Shown: positions 1 through 8,613 of the stretch, piece after piece | How positions within the stretch are numbered: the stretch's first letter is position 1 | How the letters are laid out: each line of letters begins with the position of its first letter | Assembly: GCA_964599275.1 (NCBI GenBank) | Contig: CAZRFK010000034.1 | Span: 1-18,383, forward strand | Direction: 5' to 3' | DNA length: 18,383 nt | From: PUMD01 sp964599275 | Lineage (GTDB): Bacteria > Bacillota > Sulfobacillia > SLMV01 | The notes under the pieces: generated by a model | What the model saw: the letters and a program-made list of their open reading frames with translations, nothing else | Database searches by the model: none | Told to the model about the DNA's origin: nothing | Program-made: the position numbers and the translations under genes

Positions 1-87
1 ACCTTCTTTGCCGTTATCCTGCAGGATGTGGCAGTTCTTTTGAACAGCCTCCTAGGTTTATCAGCGGAAGAAAAATCTGACTGTTAA
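1..87 (+). CDS. C-terminal fragment, possibly of a heavy-metal P-type ATPase
   Basis: The first frame is open from the left edge to a TAA at 85-87 and encodes the last 28 residues of a protein whose start lies outside the window. The visible tail has a hydrophobic stretch (FFAVILQDVAVLLNSLLGL) followed by a short charged end. The LQD...LLNSL pattern resembles the final membrane helix of heavy-metal-translocating P-type ATPases, which often end in an LHE/LQD...LNALR/LNSLR motif. This is a resemblance over about 20 residues only, so the product is tentative. An unrelated membrane protein is possible. The frame itself could also be chance, though the amino acid composition looks coding. Confidence 0.4.
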   Translation, partial: TFFAVILQDVAVLLNSLLGLSAEEKSDC

Positions 88-135
88 TTTCAACAATTAG
101 TTGATAAACTGGCCATAATTAGTTTAGACTATCTT

Positions 136-168
136 TTAAAAACCTTGGATTGACGCGGGGGTTTTTAA
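136..168 (+). terminator. Weak terminator-like hairpin
   Basis: A 9-base inverted repeat, TTAAAAACC (136-144) and GGTTTTTAA (160-168), encloses a 15-base loop. It lies about 50 bases beyond the stop of the left-edge coding fragment. The stem is A/T rich with only two G-C pairs, and the T-run is part of the stem, so it is a weak candidate for an intrinsic terminator. The rest of 88-399 (about 310 bases) shows no gene, RNA or convincing promoter to me. Confidence 0.3.
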
Positions 169-399
169 TGGGGAGTGATATTCATTGATACAGTACTATC
201 CATACGGCAACTCAACTGAGAACTCCAACGTAAGATTGGTAGACTAACTATCTTGACCTGAGTCGTGATTAAATATTTCGCATTCAATATGACTTCTCAG
301 AAGAAGAAGGAAAGCACATTTTCTTTCGTTAATAACATCTGCATTGCCTGAGTATTGGTTGACGAGACAATTTTGTCTAATATGGACGGGAGATGTGAG

Positions 400-2589
400 A
401 TGACAAAAACGCTTTCATTGAATGATTACTACAACTTGCGCAGGGCATCTATGCTTGCAGTATCCCCCTGCGGGGAACAGGCAGCTTATGTTGTTTCGGC
501 TTACCGTGAAAAAGAAAACGACAGCTACCAGAATATATGGTTGTCGCAGACTGATGGACAACAAAGACCACATTGTCTGACTCGCGGGGATAACAAGGAT
601 GGTAATCCAGCTTGGTCACCAGATGGAAGATACTTGGCTTTTTTGTCACAGCGGGATAATGAGATACAAGTGGCTGTCGAGGTGGATGAAGAAGTAAACG
701 GCGACAGTTCATCAAAACCCAAACCGCAGATATGGCTTTTAGACCTTGAGCGGGGTGGCGAACCACGCCAGATCACTCAGACAGAGGAGGGAGTCAGTGA
801 GTTCGACTGGTCTCCTGATGGAGAGCACCTGGTGTTTTCTAGCCGAACTCCTGATTGTGAGCAGAAGGACTATTTGAGCAGCGTACGTGGTGAAGACGAA
901 GATGGGGACAAAGGTCCTGTGGTGTTAACCCGAACTCAACACAAACATGATGGGCAGGGTTTTTTGGATGATATCAGGACTCACCTTTTCATAGTCGACA
1001 TAAATACGCGGGAAGTCAGACAGATTACAGATGGTCCGTGCGATGAAAAGTCACCGCGCTGGTCTCCGGACGGAAAGTGGATCCTTTTTGTATCCAACCG
1101 CACTGGGGATGCTGATAATAATCGCCGGGAGGATTTATGGTTGGTCAGCGCTTGCGGTGAGAAATTCCGTAGATGTACTTTTGGAGATCTGAGCGTTTCA
1201 AATCCGCGATGGTCAATCGATTCCAACAAAATTGCTTTTGTGTCCACCCTTGAACCAGAGAACACGTACAGTCAGAACCAGCTGATGCTGATCGATATAT
1301 CTGCAGGTGAGCCAGTTGAGGAGCTTTCCGAGTGCGTTGCAGATGGTTGGAGCAAATCAGGCAGTGCAGTGGCTGATGGGCCAGTAGATGATCCTGTTTC
1401 CAATGCAAGGGTTTACCCTGTTGCAGAAAGGGAAACCCCATGCGAAGTTCTGACGCAGAAAGTTGATCGACCGGTATTGAGCCACGCGGAATGGATGGAT
1501 GATCATACCATCTGGGTAATGGCCGGGGACCGGGGCCAGGGCCGTCTGTTGGAGATCGACATATCTAGGGGTGAAACAAACTGGCTATTCCCCTCGGATG
1601 AACAGCGCAGCTGCACCCTCGGATACGGAGCTCTTTCTGCAGGCGGAGGGCGAGCAGTAGTAGGTGTTGATCGACCTGAAACAGGCCTGGACCTTTATCA
1701 GATTACTCCCGAATATCCTGATCGAGCGGTACGACTGACTCACCTGAATGAGGAATGGTTGTCAAATCGCCGGACAGCTGAATACCGTCGCGTTAATTTT
1801 GAAAACAGCGAAGGTCAGCAAGTAGAAGGGCTTGTTGCTGTACCTGATTCCTTTGACCGTGAGAATGATACAGCACCTTTAATTACCAAAATTCACGGTG
1901 GTCCCTGTTCCTTCGACTCGCCACGATTCCAGTTTGATGTGCAGTATTGGGCGTCTATGGGATATCTGGTGTTGATGGTTAACTATCGCGGTTCCATCAC
2001 TTATGGCGAGGAGTTCAGTGAAGTTATTCGTGGTGATTGGGGTCCCAGAGAACACGACGATGTGATGGCCGGGGTGAACCATCTTATCCAGCAAGGCTGG
2101 GCAGACGAGGACCAACTGTACTGCACCGGTTTTTCTCAGGGTGGCATAATGACGAATTGGGCGGTAGGACACACAGACCGTTTCCAAGCAGCAGCAAGTG
2201 AGCACGGTTTGTGGGATTATGTTGCAGCATTTGGTACCGATGATTGTCATTTGTGGTGGCAGGATGATTGGGGGGTGCCGTGGCAGAACGAAAAAGCCTA
2301 CCGGCGTACCTCACCGATGTCTGGCGTAGAAAACATTCAGACGCCGCTCATGATTACAGCTGGGGAAAAGGATTGGCGTTGTCCCTTAAGTCAGGCAGAA
2401 CAGCTTTATGTGGCTTTGAAAAAACGTGGTATTCCAACTCAACTTGTCATTTATCAGGATGAGCGACATGCAATAACTAAGCCCAAGCGCGCCATTGACA
2501 GGATCCGGAGAATAGCTGAGTGGTTTTCTGAATACGGCGGATTCAACTTGAAAGACGATGAGCCAGAAGGATATGCCGATCCGCAGTAA
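400..2589 (+). CDS. S9 family (prolyl oligopeptidase-type) serine peptidase
   Basis: This is probably a cytosolic acylaminoacyl-peptidase or dipeptidyl-peptidase-like enzyme (family S9C) that trims short peptides. The 729-residue product has no signal peptide. Its N-terminal two thirds carry WD40-like PD40 repeats of the beta-propeller (WSPDGRYLAF, WSPDGEHLVF, WSPDGKWILF, WSIDSNKIAF). The C-terminal third is an alpha/beta hydrolase domain with the expected catalytic triad: Ser579 in GFSQGG, Asp658 in GEKDWRCP and His690 in DERHAI. The nucleophile elbow is GFSQGG rather than the commoner GGSYGG. I chose ATG 400 because GGGAG lies seven bases upstream. In-frame TTG 355 and ATG 382 lack a good site. 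The propeller has unusually acidic insertions. The gene stands alone, convergent with the M14 gene. Confidence 0.9.
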   Translation: MTKTLSLNDYYNLRRASMLAVSPCGEQAAYVVSAYREKENDSYQNIWLSQTDGQQRPHCLTRGDNKDGNPAWSPDGRYLAFLSQRDNEIQVAVEVDEEVNGDSSSKPKPQIWLLDLERGGEPRQITQTEEGVSEFDWSPDGEHLVFSSRTPDCEQKDYLSSVRGEDEDGDKGPVVLTRTQHKHDGQGFLDDIRTHLFIVDINTREVRQITDGPCDEKSPRWSPDGKWILFVSNRTGDADNNRREDLWLVSACGEKFRRCTFGDLSVSNPRWSIDSNKIAFVSTLEPENTYSQNQLMLIDISAGEPVEELSECVADGWSKSGSAVADGPVDDPVSNARVYPVAERETPCEVLTQKVDRPVLSHAEWMDDHTIWVMAGDRGQGRLLEIDISRGETNWLFPSDEQRSCTLGYGALSAGGGRAVVGVDRPETGLDLYQITPEYPDRAVRLTHLNEEWLSNRRTAEYRRVNFENSEGQQVEGLVAVPDSFDRENDTAPLITKIHGGPCSFDSPRFQFDVQYWASMGYLVLMVNYRGSITYGEEFSEVIRGDWGPREHDDVMAGVNHLIQQGWADEDQLYCTGFSQGGIMTNWAVGHTDRFQAAASEHGLWDYVAAFGTDDCHLWWQDDWGVPWQNEKAYRRTSPMSGVENIQTPLMITAGEKDWRCPLSQAEQLYVALKKRGIPTQLVIYQDERHAITKPKRAIDRIRRIAEWFSEYGGFNLKDDEPEGYADPQ

Positions 2590-2600
2590 AAAAGAGTACA

Positions 2601-2626
2601 AAGGGGGAGCAGTCCAGCTCCCCCTT
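2601..2626. terminator. Bidirectional terminator hairpin between convergent genes
   Basis: A perfect 10-base stem (AAGGGGGAGC at 2601-2610, GCTCCCCCTT at 2617-2626) with a six-base loop sits between the stop codons of the convergent S9 and M14 genes. On the minus strand the hairpin is followed by a T-rich stretch containing TTTTTT, which suits termination of the M14 transcript. On the plus strand no U-tract follows, so it may end that transcript less efficiently. Confidence 0.7.
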
Positions 2627-2642
2627 CAAGTGGGGCTTCAGG

Positions 2643-4304
2643 TTAGAGTTCTACAGTGACCTTATCAGTTCCGGCGCGGTCAGATTCCACCATAACAGTA
2701 ATATTCTCGGCGTTTTTGGGATCAATTAACCAGCTGATCTGTTTGCGGTTTTTGACAGGACCACTGCGCATGCTCAACTTTGCCTTCATGTAGCCTTCGA
2801 TTTGTCCGAGTTCCTGTTCTGCTTCTCCTCCCAAAACTTCCACATCCTCGGACTTGATTGCAGCTTTTATTGGCTCAACTGCGTCCTGGCTCAGGGCCTG
2901 ATTGGTAATATTAGTTGGCAAAAAACCGCTATTTTTGACAACCACATCTACTGCGACAAGGCCTGAAGTCTTCTCTGTCACTTTAATATTTTCAATCTGT
3001 AAAACCGGGGTCGCAGCTGCCTGCCGCAGGCTGAATATAGTGTTGTTATGGCATTCTTCCTCCAGATATTTAAATGGGGTGTTCTGCCGGAATGTTTTTG
3101 TGGAAAATCCTCCTATTTCCACTTCACCAAGCTGCGGATGCTCAAATGATTCCCACTCATGAAACTCATCGAGGTCTTCGGTATCGTGCCATTGGTAGAG
3201 TTTGGCATGCTGTTCTTCGGTTAGTGGCTTGCCGTACTCACGGTCAATGTCTGCTTTGCTGTATTTATCCCACAGCTCCGTGGAGTAACCCAGGATACCG
3301 AGATGCTCGTAGATCCAGTCAATGAAAACTCCATGACGTGGCTGGCCCTGGTCGCGGGTAAAGCCGTGAAATACTGACTTAACTGGATAGTCAGTGAGGT
3401 CTGTTCCGCGCTGTCCAATAGTTTCAAAAGCGCGCACATCCAGAGTGTCCATGTCTGAGTCAGGTCTGGTGCAGGATGGTCGGAGTATGATTCCCGCAAA
3501 AGTGTGATACGCCTGCAGGGTGGCGATATTGTCATGTTCCAGTATGAAATCTACCATTGCCCTGGTTTCTGGTTCGGACAGGGGGTAACGGCCGGCACCA
3601 GATTGAGTGGGCTTCCAGTCTGCCGGGAAATTACGGTTTATATCCAGATGGTATCTACGAGGTCCTACCTCTATAGGCCCCCCGTCATAGCTGTGTACTT
3701 TGCCCTCGGGATACAGGGAGTAATATGTTCCTCCAAATTCATCTGGTTCGCGTGGAATCATAACTCTTTCATCTTCTGCAGATATCTTGTAAGGCCCTGA
3801 CGGATCCTCTATTCGCATATTAAGGATCTTTCCGTCACCGTTGACATCTTCGCGGTACAGGTGGTTGTTTTTCATCTCAAATTCAGGATTCGGACGCACG
3901 CTGCTTCGCAGTGTCTCAGGTGAAGTAAGGTACACCTCTGCTCCGTCAGGATTTACCCGAGGGAGAATGTAGAAGGTCCGAGTATCCAGGAGGTGGGTTA
4001 CCAGGTCATTATCACCGTAGTTGTTAAGTAGGTACTGTATGGTGTACATGCAGACAGCACAGCCAGTGACTTCGCCAGCGTGAATATTACCATCGATGTA
4101 CATGGCCGGCTTATCTTCGGGATGCCCGGTAGAGTAATTAGTGATGGTTAGAGCCCATATGTCCCTTCCCTCATAGGATTCGCCAATGGATTCCAGGTTG
4201 GTGAAATCTGGAGATTGTGTATTGGCGGACTTCAGAAATTCGGTCAATTCATCGTAGGTGTAAAAATTATCGAAAGACATGCAGAGTTCTGAATTGATGT
4301 TCAT
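2643..4304 (-). CDS. M14 family zinc carboxypeptidase
   Basis: This is a 553-residue zinc metallocarboxypeptidase expected to remove C-terminal residues from peptides. Zinc-ligand and catalytic residues are visible: His75 and Glu78 in NIHAGEVTG, the third ligand His267 in QAYHTFAG, the substrate-binding NRNF motif at about 223-226 and the catalytic Glu343 in GYSTELWD. The last 110 residues form a separate beta-rich domain common in longer M14 proteins. I see no signal peptide, so it is probably intracellular. The start is chosen at ATG 4304, just after AAAGGAGG. That site is only two bases from the ATG, which is tight. ATG 4346 upstream has no ribosome binding site and ATG 4280 is 26 bases from it. 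The gene is divergent from the amidino-enzyme gene. Confidence 0.9.
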   Translation of the reverse strand: MNINSELCMSFDNFYTYDELTEFLKSANTQSPDFTNLESIGESYEGRDIWALTITNYSTGHPEDKPAMYIDGNIHAGEVTGCAVCMYTIQYLLNNYGDNDLVTHLLDTRTFYILPRVNPDGAEVYLTSPETLRSSVRPNPEFEMKNNHLYREDVNGDGKILNMRIEDPSGPYKISAEDERVMIPREPDEFGGTYYSLYPEGKVHSYDGGPIEVGPRRYHLDINRNFPADWKPTQSGAGRYPLSEPETRAMVDFILEHDNIATLQAYHTFAGIILRPSCTRPDSDMDTLDVRAFETIGQRGTDLTDYPVKSVFHGFTRDQGQPRHGVFIDWIYEHLGILGYSTELWDKYSKADIDREYGKPLTEEQHAKLYQWHDTEDLDEFHEWESFEHPQLGEVEIGGFSTKTFRQNTPFKYLEEECHNNTIFSLRQAAATPVLQIENIKVTEKTSGLVAVDVVVKNSGFLPTNITNQALSQDAVEPIKAAIKSEDVEVLGGEAEQELGQIEGYMKAKLSMRSGPVKNRKQISWLIDPKNAENITVMVESDRAGTDKVTVEL

Positions 4305-4468
4305 CGCCTCCTTTGTGAGCAGCAGTATTATGTGCGGCTCACACATTCTGGTCTTTTATTTGATATTCCGCGAGGTTGACGTCTTTCCTGCTTTTTTGTC
4401 AGTATCACTTGACTTGAAGGCCTGTCTTTTGCAGTCTTAAATCAATCAACTGTTTTGGGAGGGATTGT

Positions 4469-5401
4469 GTGGAATATCATGAAAAAGAGGAAAAGTGGTT
4501 TACTGATGAAACCCCATTTACACATGAGATAAGTAAACATTGGGGCGACTGGGGTGTTAACTCAGAATGTGGTGAACTGGGGGCAGTTCTTCTGCGCAGG
4601 CCCGGAACTGAGATTGAGGGCATTGAAGACCCGGATAAATGGAGATGGGCAGAGGTCATGGATCCCGAACTGGCCCGCAGACAGCATGACAACATGGCTC
4701 AAATTTATCGTGAGGTCGCTGGGGCGGATGTGTATTATGTAGAAGATATGCGAGAGGATCGTCCCAATGCCTTGTTCATGCGCGATCTGGTTTTTATGAC
4801 TCCAGAGGGAGCCATTGTAGGGCGTCCGGCCATACCGTGTCGGCGAGGTGAGGAGCGATACGCAGCTGCGGCTCTTGCTGAACTGGGAGTGCCGATTGTA
4901 CGCACCATCACTGGTACGGGAGTTTTTGAAGGCGCCTGTGCCATGTGGGTTGATCCGGAGACTGTAATTTTGGGTACAGGAGTCAGATGCAACGATGAGG
5001 GAGCGAGACAGGTTAAAGAAGTTCTGTATGGAATGGGAGTTGAAGAAATACTGCCATTTCCGATACCGTACGCTCACGCACACGTTGACGGTTTGATGAA
5101 CATGGTTGACCATGATCTGGCCATAATCTTCCCCTGGCAGACCCCACATGATATCTACGCGGCTTTAGTAGAGAGAGGCATACGGGTCATTGAGGCACCT
5201 TCAGTAGAAGAAGTAAAAGGAGGCTCGGCGATTAACGTTGTTTCGCTGGGACCAGGAAAAGTATTGATGACAGCTGGCAATTCGCTAACTCGAAAAGCTC
5301 TAGAAGATGAAGGTATAGAGGTTTACGAGATAGATGTGTCAGAAATACGCAAGGGTTGGGGAGCACTTCACTGCATGACAGCATTTTTGAAAAGAGGTTA
5401 A
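4469..5401 (+). CDS. Amidinotransferase/arginine deiminase-fold enzyme (DDAH-like)
   Basis: This 310-residue protein belongs to the guanidino-modifying superfamily (PF02274: arginine deiminase, dimethylarginine dimethylaminohydrolase, glycine amidinotransferase). The likely catalytic residues are Asp106 in FMRDLVF, His205-Val-Asp207 in AHAHVDG and the C-terminal nucleophile Cys302 in ALHCMTAF. It is shorter than true arginine deiminases (about 400 residues) and the size suits DDAH-like hydrolases or small amidinotransferases. The substrate cannot be read from sequence alone. The GTG start at 4469 follows GGGAGGG with five bases between. No arcB or arcC gene lies nearby, which argues against the classical arginine deiminase pathway operon. 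It is flanked by peptidase genes on the opposite strand, so it is probably transcribed alone. Confidence 0.8.
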   Translation: MEYHEKEEKWFTDETPFTHEISKHWGDWGVNSECGELGAVLLRRPGTEIEGIEDPDKWRWAEVMDPELARRQHDNMAQIYREVAGADVYYVEDMREDRPNALFMRDLVFMTPEGAIVGRPAIPCRRGEERYAAAALAELGVPIVRTITGTGVFEGACAMWVDPETVILGTGVRCNDEGARQVKEVLYGMGVEEILPFPIPYAHAHVDGLMNMVDHDLAIIFPWQTPHDIYAALVERGIRVIEAPSVEEVKGGSAINVVSLGPGKVLMTAGNSLTRKALEDEGIEVYEIDVSEIRKGWGALHCMTAFLKRG

Positions 5402-5521
5402 CTCACATTGCTTAATGATGACCTTTGATGGAGGCGAAATAAGGGAGCGCTGTTGAGGAGTTGGGCCAGGTTGAAGGTTTAAAGTTTCAAAGCATAGTTG
5501 CATGTTTTCGCGCGGCGATAT

Positions 5522-6877
5522 TCATTTGAGGTTTTTACCGTCAAACTGTTCCTCTTCGGGTATGTCATCGGGCAGCTTCCCCTCTGTCATATTTTCGATC
5601 TGCTGTTTGCGGTATCGAAGCCCCCAAATTGCCCACCATAAAATTGCACATAGAGCGGAAAAACCAAGCAGTAAATATGGAACGTGGCGCCATGGAATCC
5701 GGGTAAGGGAAAAAGCAGACGGAGGATCCATTTCTGACATCTCCCCCAGAAGAGTGGGAGCAAAGTCAGAAAAATCAGCGTAACTATCGCGTCTGGGGAG
5801 GTATTTGTTCTGAAATAGTTCAATCAAGGGTTCAGTCAGGTAAAACCCCCTTCTTTCAGTACGGGATTTATGAGTGTAATACGCCTGTGAACCGTACAGG
5901 TCCTTCATAGCAAGTGTTTCGATTGCGCGCAGAACCTGTTCATTAACAAACGTTGCTACATTCGTGTAAGCCTGGTCTTTCATCACATGCTCGACTGGTT
6001 TGTACAGAAACTCCAGCTGCCTGACTAAAAGAGGATGTTGTGCGAGGGTGGGATCGACAAAGGAATGGCCCCACTCGTGCAGAGAAAGCCTCTGCAGTGA
6101 TTCTCCGGTGGGGAATCGGGGGTTAATCCTGCGATCATCTTCGGCCCGGATCACCTGTGTTACCAGCATTTCTCCCTCCGGAGTTCTGACATGTCCACCG
6201 TACCCACCGCCGGGGAACATAGAGGGAGCAGCAATAAGATAATACTCATCGCCTGACCATCCGAAAAAATCGTGCAGCCAGGGTATGATTTTCTTGCTGT
6301 CTAACTCCGCGGCTAACTCGTGCACTATGTCCTCATAAAGATCGCCATGTTTTGCGAAAAATTTATGGAAATCCATTTTGTCAGCGAGATCAATCAGTTC
6401 GCGACGAAACTCCTCCAGCAAATCTGTGCCTCCAGCTCTGTGGATGAGATTCTGGCCGTAGCCCCAACGAGGCAGAAGATTGGGTAAGGGACTCAATCTG
6501 AAGGCCAGGTGCGGGAGCGCATCATGAATGAACCTTTTTTCGAGGAGTTCTTCTGCAATCTCTACGGCACGGTGTTCATCATAAGAACTGAATTCGTCGC
6601 GGACTTTGTGAAAATATGAATTGCCTTCCGATGGCCCCCATTCCTCCATCCAGGAGGTTTGAGTCAGAACACCAGCAACCAGCTCCATCCGGGGCAGTAC
6701 TTGTATATATACATCAGGATTCGAAAAACTAATGGAAACTTCCTCATAGGTATACTCAGCGCGCACAGCATCTGCGGGAAATAACACAAAACTTAACACA
6801 GCTATCAGTACTGCCGCAAACACCAGGCTGTGGATATGTCTACTACGATATTGAAAATAACAGTTGATACAGGACAA
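5522..6877 (-). CDS. Membrane-anchored putative metalloprotease, DUF4932-like
   Basis: A 451-residue protein with a signal peptide or N-terminal anchor (hydrophobic about residues 18-33, possible cleavage after AVRA), an extracytoplasmic domain of about 350 residues, a C-terminal membrane helix at about 400-420 and a short charged cytoplasmic tail. The ectodomain contains an HExxH-type motif, His267-Glu-Trp-Gly-His271 in LHEWGHSFVDP. Its N-terminal pattern (PDVYIQVLPRMELVAGVL) resembles DUF4932 proteins, which I recall sharing HEFSHSFVNP-like motifs. A third zinc ligand may be Glu313 or Glu320. Activity is inferred. TTG 6877 is the best start because GGGAGG lies six bases upstream and it gives a compact signal peptide. 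TTG 6913, further upstream, has only a weak site. The adjacent gene is divergent, and no terminator is obvious downstream. Confidence 0.75.
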   Translation of the reverse strand: MSCINCYFQYRSRHIHSLVFAAVLIAVLSFVLFPADAVRAEYTYEEVSISFSNPDVYIQVLPRMELVAGVLTQTSWMEEWGPSEGNSYFHKVRDEFSSYDEHRAVEIAEELLEKRFIHDALPHLAFRLSPLPNLLPRWGYGQNLIHRAGGTDLLEEFRRELIDLADKMDFHKFFAKHGDLYEDIVHELAAELDSKKIIPWLHDFFGWSGDEYYLIAAPSMFPGGGYGGHVRTPEGEMLVTQVIRAEDDRRINPRFPTGESLQRLSLHEWGHSFVDPTLAQHPLLVRQLEFLYKPVEHVMKDQAYTNVATFVNEQVLRAIETLAMKDLYGSQAYYTHKSRTERRGFYLTEPLIELFQNKYLPRRDSYADFSDFAPTLLGEMSEMDPPSAFSLTRIPWRHVPYLLLGFSALCAILWWAIWGLRYRKQQIENMTEGKLPDDIPEEEQFDGKNLK

Positions 6878-7081
6878 AACCTGCCTCCCAAAATTCCCCA
6901 AGTATAACGTCAATGCACTTTCTTATCTTCGGTAAAAAGCCCTGAATCCCTTTGTTTGTTTTGCTTACAGTTCCTTGTTGTTTGCAGTAATATTTAACCA
7001 GAAGTGGGATTCAAAACCTCACAGTAGTATGGTTTAATGGTTATTATAAAACTTGGACTTTCAAAACGAGGAGGGCGCATT

Positions 7082-8005
7082 TTGCTTCCATCTTACTTGA
7101 ATTTGCCAGAAGGTGAACTTGAATCCAGGGCGGCTGAGTCTCGGGAGGAGTTGACTTCATGCAGATTGTGTCCCAGAACTTGCAAAGTTAATCGTAATGA
7201 CGGAGAGAAGGGATACTGCGCTGTTTCAAAAAGAGCCAGGGTCGCAAGCTACGGGCCGCATCCAGGAGAAGAACGTCCACTGCGGGGAACAAGAGGCTCA
7301 GGAACCATATTCTTCGCTGGATGCAATCTTGGCTGTGTTTACTGTCAGAATTACGATATAAGCAGCGGAGATGGCGGCCGAGAAGTGAATAGGGAAGAAT
7401 TGAAAAATATGATGCTCCGACTGCAGGAGCAGGGATGCCCCAATGTAAATCTGGTAAGCCCTTCACACGTCGTGCCGCAGATCCTGCAATCCCTGAGTAG
7501 GGCAGCAGCAGAAGGATTATCTCTCCCATTAGTGTATAATACGGGAGGTTATGATTCTCTGGAAACCCTTAAACTTCTGGATGGGATTGTTGATATCTAT
7601 ATGCCTGATATGAAATATCAGGATACAGACGTCGCTGAAAGACTATCGGCTGCTTCAGATTATCCTGAAGTAAATCGAGCAGCGTTGAAGGAAATGCACC
7701 GACAGGTTGGAAACTTGAAAACCGACAACAATGGTGTGGCAGAACAGGGTTTGCTAGTCAGGCACCTGGTCCTTCCCGGACAGCTTGCTGGAACGATAGA
7801 AGCCATGAATTTCCTTGCAGAAAACATATCTACAGATACTTACATCAATATAATGGCACAGTATTACCCAGCTCATAAAGCCGCTGAGCATCCACCCTTA
7901 AATCGACGCGTCACTCGAAAGGAGATTCATCAGGCGGTCAAAGCCGCGCACGAGGCTGGACTGCACCGAATTGACGGATTCGGCCGCCATTATTTGCAGC
8001 AATGA
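7082..8005 (+). CDS. PflA-like radical SAM protein
   Basis: A 307-residue radical SAM protein of the COG1313 type, often labelled pyruvate formate-lyase activating enzyme-like. The radical SAM cluster motif CxxxCxxC is present in GCNLGCVYCQN (Cys81, Cys85, Cys88). Upstream is a second cysteine set (Cys27, Cys30, Cys34, Cys46 in CRLCPRTCK and KGYC) typical of this subfamily and probably binding a metal or extra cluster. The true target is unknown for this family, and no glycyl-radical enzyme lies nearby, so the PflA name should not be taken as function. TTG 7082 is chosen because AGGAGGG ends six bases upstream and the protein then begins MLPSYLNLPEGEL, as relatives do. ATG 7037 has no visible site. 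Confidence 0.85.
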   Translation: MLPSYLNLPEGELESRAAESREELTSCRLCPRTCKVNRNDGEKGYCAVSKRARVASYGPHPGEERPLRGTRGSGTIFFAGCNLGCVYCQNYDISSGDGGREVNREELKNMMLRLQEQGCPNVNLVSPSHVVPQILQSLSRAAAEGLSLPLVYNTGGYDSLETLKLLDGIVDIYMPDMKYQDTDVAERLSAASDYPEVNRAALKEMHRQVGNLKTDNNGVAEQGLLVRHLVLPGQLAGTIEAMNFLAENISTDTYINIMAQYYPAHKAAEHPPLNRRVTRKEIHQAVKAAHEAGLHRIDGFGRHYLQQ

Positions 8006-8044
8006 TAAGTGTGAGTTTTATATCGATGAGAGGGGAAAACCAGA

Positions 8045-8515
8045 ATGGATAGACAAACAATAGGTATTTTGCTGATAATGCTGGGATTATTCATGTTCAT
8101 AGGTAGAACAGGGGCGATTTCAGGTGAGCATTTTCTTTTAGTTCTGGGGGCTGGCCTCATTACTACCTATTATCTGACCGGTTACAGGACTGGTTTTTTG
8201 ATCGGTGGAACTGTCGTAAGTGCCGTGGGCATTCATGCTTTAGTTCAAACGAAGTGGAATCTTGGGATCTATGAGGGGCCACTGTTTTTCACGCTGCTGG
8301 GGCTGTCTATGGCTTTGGTTTATATTGTGGAAGCAGGGGTAGGTAACAACAGTCAATGGGCTATTTATCCATCAGCGGGATTTATTGGATTTGCATTTTT
8401 TATACTGTTAGCTGAAAAAGGTCTTGTTGACGATTACATCCACTGGTGGCCATTGGGATTGATTGTCGCAGGTATATGGCTGATGATTGGTTCCCAGAAA
8501 AAGAAAGCCAGATAA
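8045..8515 (+). CDS. Six-helix integral membrane protein, LiaI/LiaF-TM-like
   Basis: A 156-residue, very hydrophobic protein with about six predicted membrane segments (near residues 6-22, 28-46, 49-66, 78-97, 104-122 and 131-150) and a short basic tail (QKKKAR) that should face the cytoplasm. The last helix (HWWPLGLIVAGIWLMIG) resembles the W-P-L-x-L-I-x-x-G pattern of DUF5668/LiaF transmembrane-domain proteins. No catalytic motif is visible and I do not assign a function. The ATG follows GAGAGGGG at a normal distance. It lies 39 bases after the radical SAM gene on the same strand and may be co-transcribed with it. It is convergent with the VOC gene, and no strong terminator is visible between them. 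Confidence 0.75.
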   Translation: MDRQTIGILLIMLGLFMFIGRTGAISGEHFLLVLGAGLITTYYLTGYRTGFLIGGTVVSAVGIHALVQTKWNLGIYEGPLFFTLLGLSMALVYIVEAGVGNNSQWAIYPSAGFIGFAFFILLAEKGLVDDYIHWWPLGLIVAGIWLMIGSQKKKAR

Positions 8516-8613
8516 AATAAGACCTGCGAAACCGGAGATCCTGATTCATACGGTCCGCAGATCATTTGGTGATCAAATTAATTGACTGTCAGAGACGGTA
8601 ATTTGCTTTTGGA

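Noticed and set aside
253..290. Promoter for the S9 gene with TTGACC near 253
   Set aside because: No -10 lies 16-18 bases downstream. The AT-rich CAATAT is 26 bases away.
4562..5149. A 195-residue open frame on the minus strand inside the amidino-enzyme gene
   Set aside because: It is antisense to a gene with clear catalytic motifs, has no ribosome site and its residues look like random translation.
8521..8613. Terminator between the convergent membrane-protein and VOC genes
   Set aside because: Only a five-base GATCA/TGATC hairpin with no U-tract is visible, which is not enough to call.
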